From Clostridiales bacterium (GTDB taxonomy: Bacteria; Bacillota; Clostridia; Christensenellales; CAG-917), in the NCBI GenBank assembly GCA_012800805.1, contig JAAZIO010000175.1, positions 1 to 6,213 on the forward strand: 6,213 nt of DNA. Direction: 5' to 3'. Below, piece by piece: positions 5,472 to 6,213 of this stretch. The position numbers and the translations under genes are program-made. Every line of letters begins with the position of its first letter. The first letter of the stretch is position 1. The notes beneath the pieces were generated by a model, which did no database searches, was not told where the DNA came from, and was given only the letters and a program-made list of their open reading frames with translations.

Positions 5472-5490
5472 GTCAATTTATTAATTGACA
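5472..5490 (+). promoter_or_regulatory. Consensus -35 box overlapped by a perfect dyad, upstream of luxS
   Basis: GTCAATTTATTAATTGAC (5472-5489) is a perfect 7-bp inverted repeat around TATT. Its right arm forms most of TTGACA (5485-5490), an exact -35 consensus. The best -10 candidates at 17-18 bp spacing (TATCGC at 5509-5514) are poor and lie inside the leader hairpin, so the promoter may need an activator, or the -35 match may be fortuitous. The dyad would suit an operator for a dimeric regulator, or the base of a weak terminator for the hydrolase gene. Confidence 0.4.
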
Positions 5491-5500
5491 ACATTTTCAA

Positions 5501-5543
5501 CCTTTAAGTATCGCAGCGTGCCGCTGCGATACTTATTGAAAGG
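5501..5543 (+). promoter_or_regulatory. Strong hairpin in the luxS leader reaching into the Shine-Dalgarno sequence
   Basis: AAGTATCGCAGCG (5506-5518) pairs perfectly over 13 bp with 5522-5534 around a TGC loop. Just outside, CCTTT (5501-5505) can pair with AAAGG (5539-5543), which is the luxS Shine-Dalgarno sequence (AAAGGG at 5539-5544, eight bases before the ATG). A competing outer pairing, TTTCAA (5495-5500) with TTGAAA (5536-5541), would leave its GGG free. There is no T-tract on either strand, so it is not an intrinsic terminator. Control of luxS translation is an inference. Confidence 0.55.
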
Positions 5544-5552
5544 GCATAAAGT

Positions 5553-6029
5553 ATGGAAAAAATCGCAAGTTTTCAAATCAATCATGAACGATTGCTCCCC
5601 GGCCTTTATGTATCAAGGCTTGATAAATCGGGGGAGGAGTTTGTGACCACTTTTGATATCAGAATAACCCGTCCCAATTTTGATGATGTGATGGATACGG
5701 CATCTATACATGCCATCGAGCACCTTGGAGCCACTTATCTGAGGTCTTCTGCGATTAAAGATAAGGTTTTGTATTTCGGCCCAATGGGATGCAGGACGGG
5801 TTTTTATCTTTTGATTTTCGGAAATTTAACGCCGTCCGATATTTTGCCCTATATTAAGGATACTTTTTTATATATCTTGAATTTTGAAGGCAAGATTCCG
5901 GGGCAGTCCGCTATCGAGTGCGGAAACTATAAAGACCTGTCGCTTGAAGGGGCGAAGTGCTATGCGAAAAAATATCTTGACGAGTTTTTGCTAAACTCCC
6001 CCATAGACAGGATGATATACCCAAACTAA
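5553..6029 (+). CDS. luxS: S-ribosylhomocysteine lyase LuxS (AI-2 precursor synthesis)
   Basis: LuxS cleaves S-ribosylhomocysteine to homocysteine and 4,5-dihydroxy-2,3-pentanedione, completing one form of the activated methyl cycle; the second product rearranges into the AI-2 signal. It is a cytosolic metal-dependent homodimer. The 158-aa length is typical. The metal-binding HxxEH motif is HAIEH at residues 53-57, giving His53 and His57 as ligands and Glu56 as the catalytic acid/base. The third ligand is Cys123 in ECGNY, and the catalytic Cys is Cys80 in GPMGCRTGFYL. The N-terminal SFQINHERLLPGLYVSR and the FDIRITRPN segment at 34-42 also match the family. All key residues are present, so it should be active. 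AAAGGG at 5539-5544 supports the start. It is followed after 12 bp by a topoisomerase gene and is likely co-transcribed with it. Whether the product serves signalling or only methyl recycling cannot be told here. Confidence 0.97.
   Translation: MEKIASFQINHERLLPGLYVSRLDKSGEEFVTTFDIRITRPNFDDVMDTASIHAIEHLGATYLRSSAIKDKVLYFGPMGCRTGFYLLIFGNLTPSDILPYIKDTFLYILNFEGKIPGQSAIECGNYKDLSLEGAKCYAKKYLDEFLLNSPIDRMIYPN

Positions 6030-6213
<184 letters not shown>

Noticed and set aside
5501..5543. luxS leader hairpin as the intrinsic terminator of the hydrolase gene
   Set aside because: The stem is strong, but neither strand has a following T-run, and it reaches into the luxS ribosome binding site.

Overview
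The window looks like chromosomal DNA from a low-GC Gram-positive bacterium, most likely a member of the Clostridia. The reasons are AT-rich spacers, GGAG-type ribosome binding sites, a MurG with the HESD and RGDQ motifs seen in Firmicutes, and a LuxS of the clostridial type (FGPMGCRTGFY). The genus cannot be told from the sequence. There are no transposases, phage genes, CRISPR arrays, rRNAs or tRNAs.

Layout. The left two thirds (1-4395) is transcribed leftward on the minus strand. In order of transcription it holds murG (3289-4395), a repeat-rich spacer of about 500 bp ending in a clear terminator (2739-2767), a membrane-anchored, probably beta-propeller protein of unknown role (1392-2666), a small three-helix membrane protein (680-1090), and the first 121 codons of an Lgt-family gene that runs off the left edge. 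The right third is transcribed rightward: an alpha/beta-hydrolase of the monoacylglycerol lipase type (4511-5431), luxS (5553-6029), and the first 57 codons of a GyrB/ParE-type topoisomerase subunit that runs off the right edge. The two halves diverge at 4396-4510, where opposing promoters appear to share a palindromic -35 box.

Biology. Most of the genes are housekeeping or envelope genes: MurG makes lipid II, Lgt anchors lipoproteins, LuxS recycles S-ribosylhomocysteine and releases the AI-2 precursor, and the topoisomerase controls DNA topology. luxS and the topoisomerase gene are 12 bp apart and look like one operon. I see no new multi-gene defence or mobile system.

The less ordinary signals are in the non-coding DNA. 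(1) A perfect 13-bp hairpin in the luxS leader has outer arms that can pair with the luxS Shine-Dalgarno sequence in two mutually exclusive ways. (2) An eight-codon leader ORF ends on the Shine-Dalgarno sequence of the hydrolase gene. (3) Two promoters share an 11-bp TATAAT-containing sequence placed so close to the ATG that the mRNAs should be leaderless. (4) A dense set of short repeats and palindromes follows murG. (5) A long AT-rich inverted repeat lies downstream of the small membrane protein gene.
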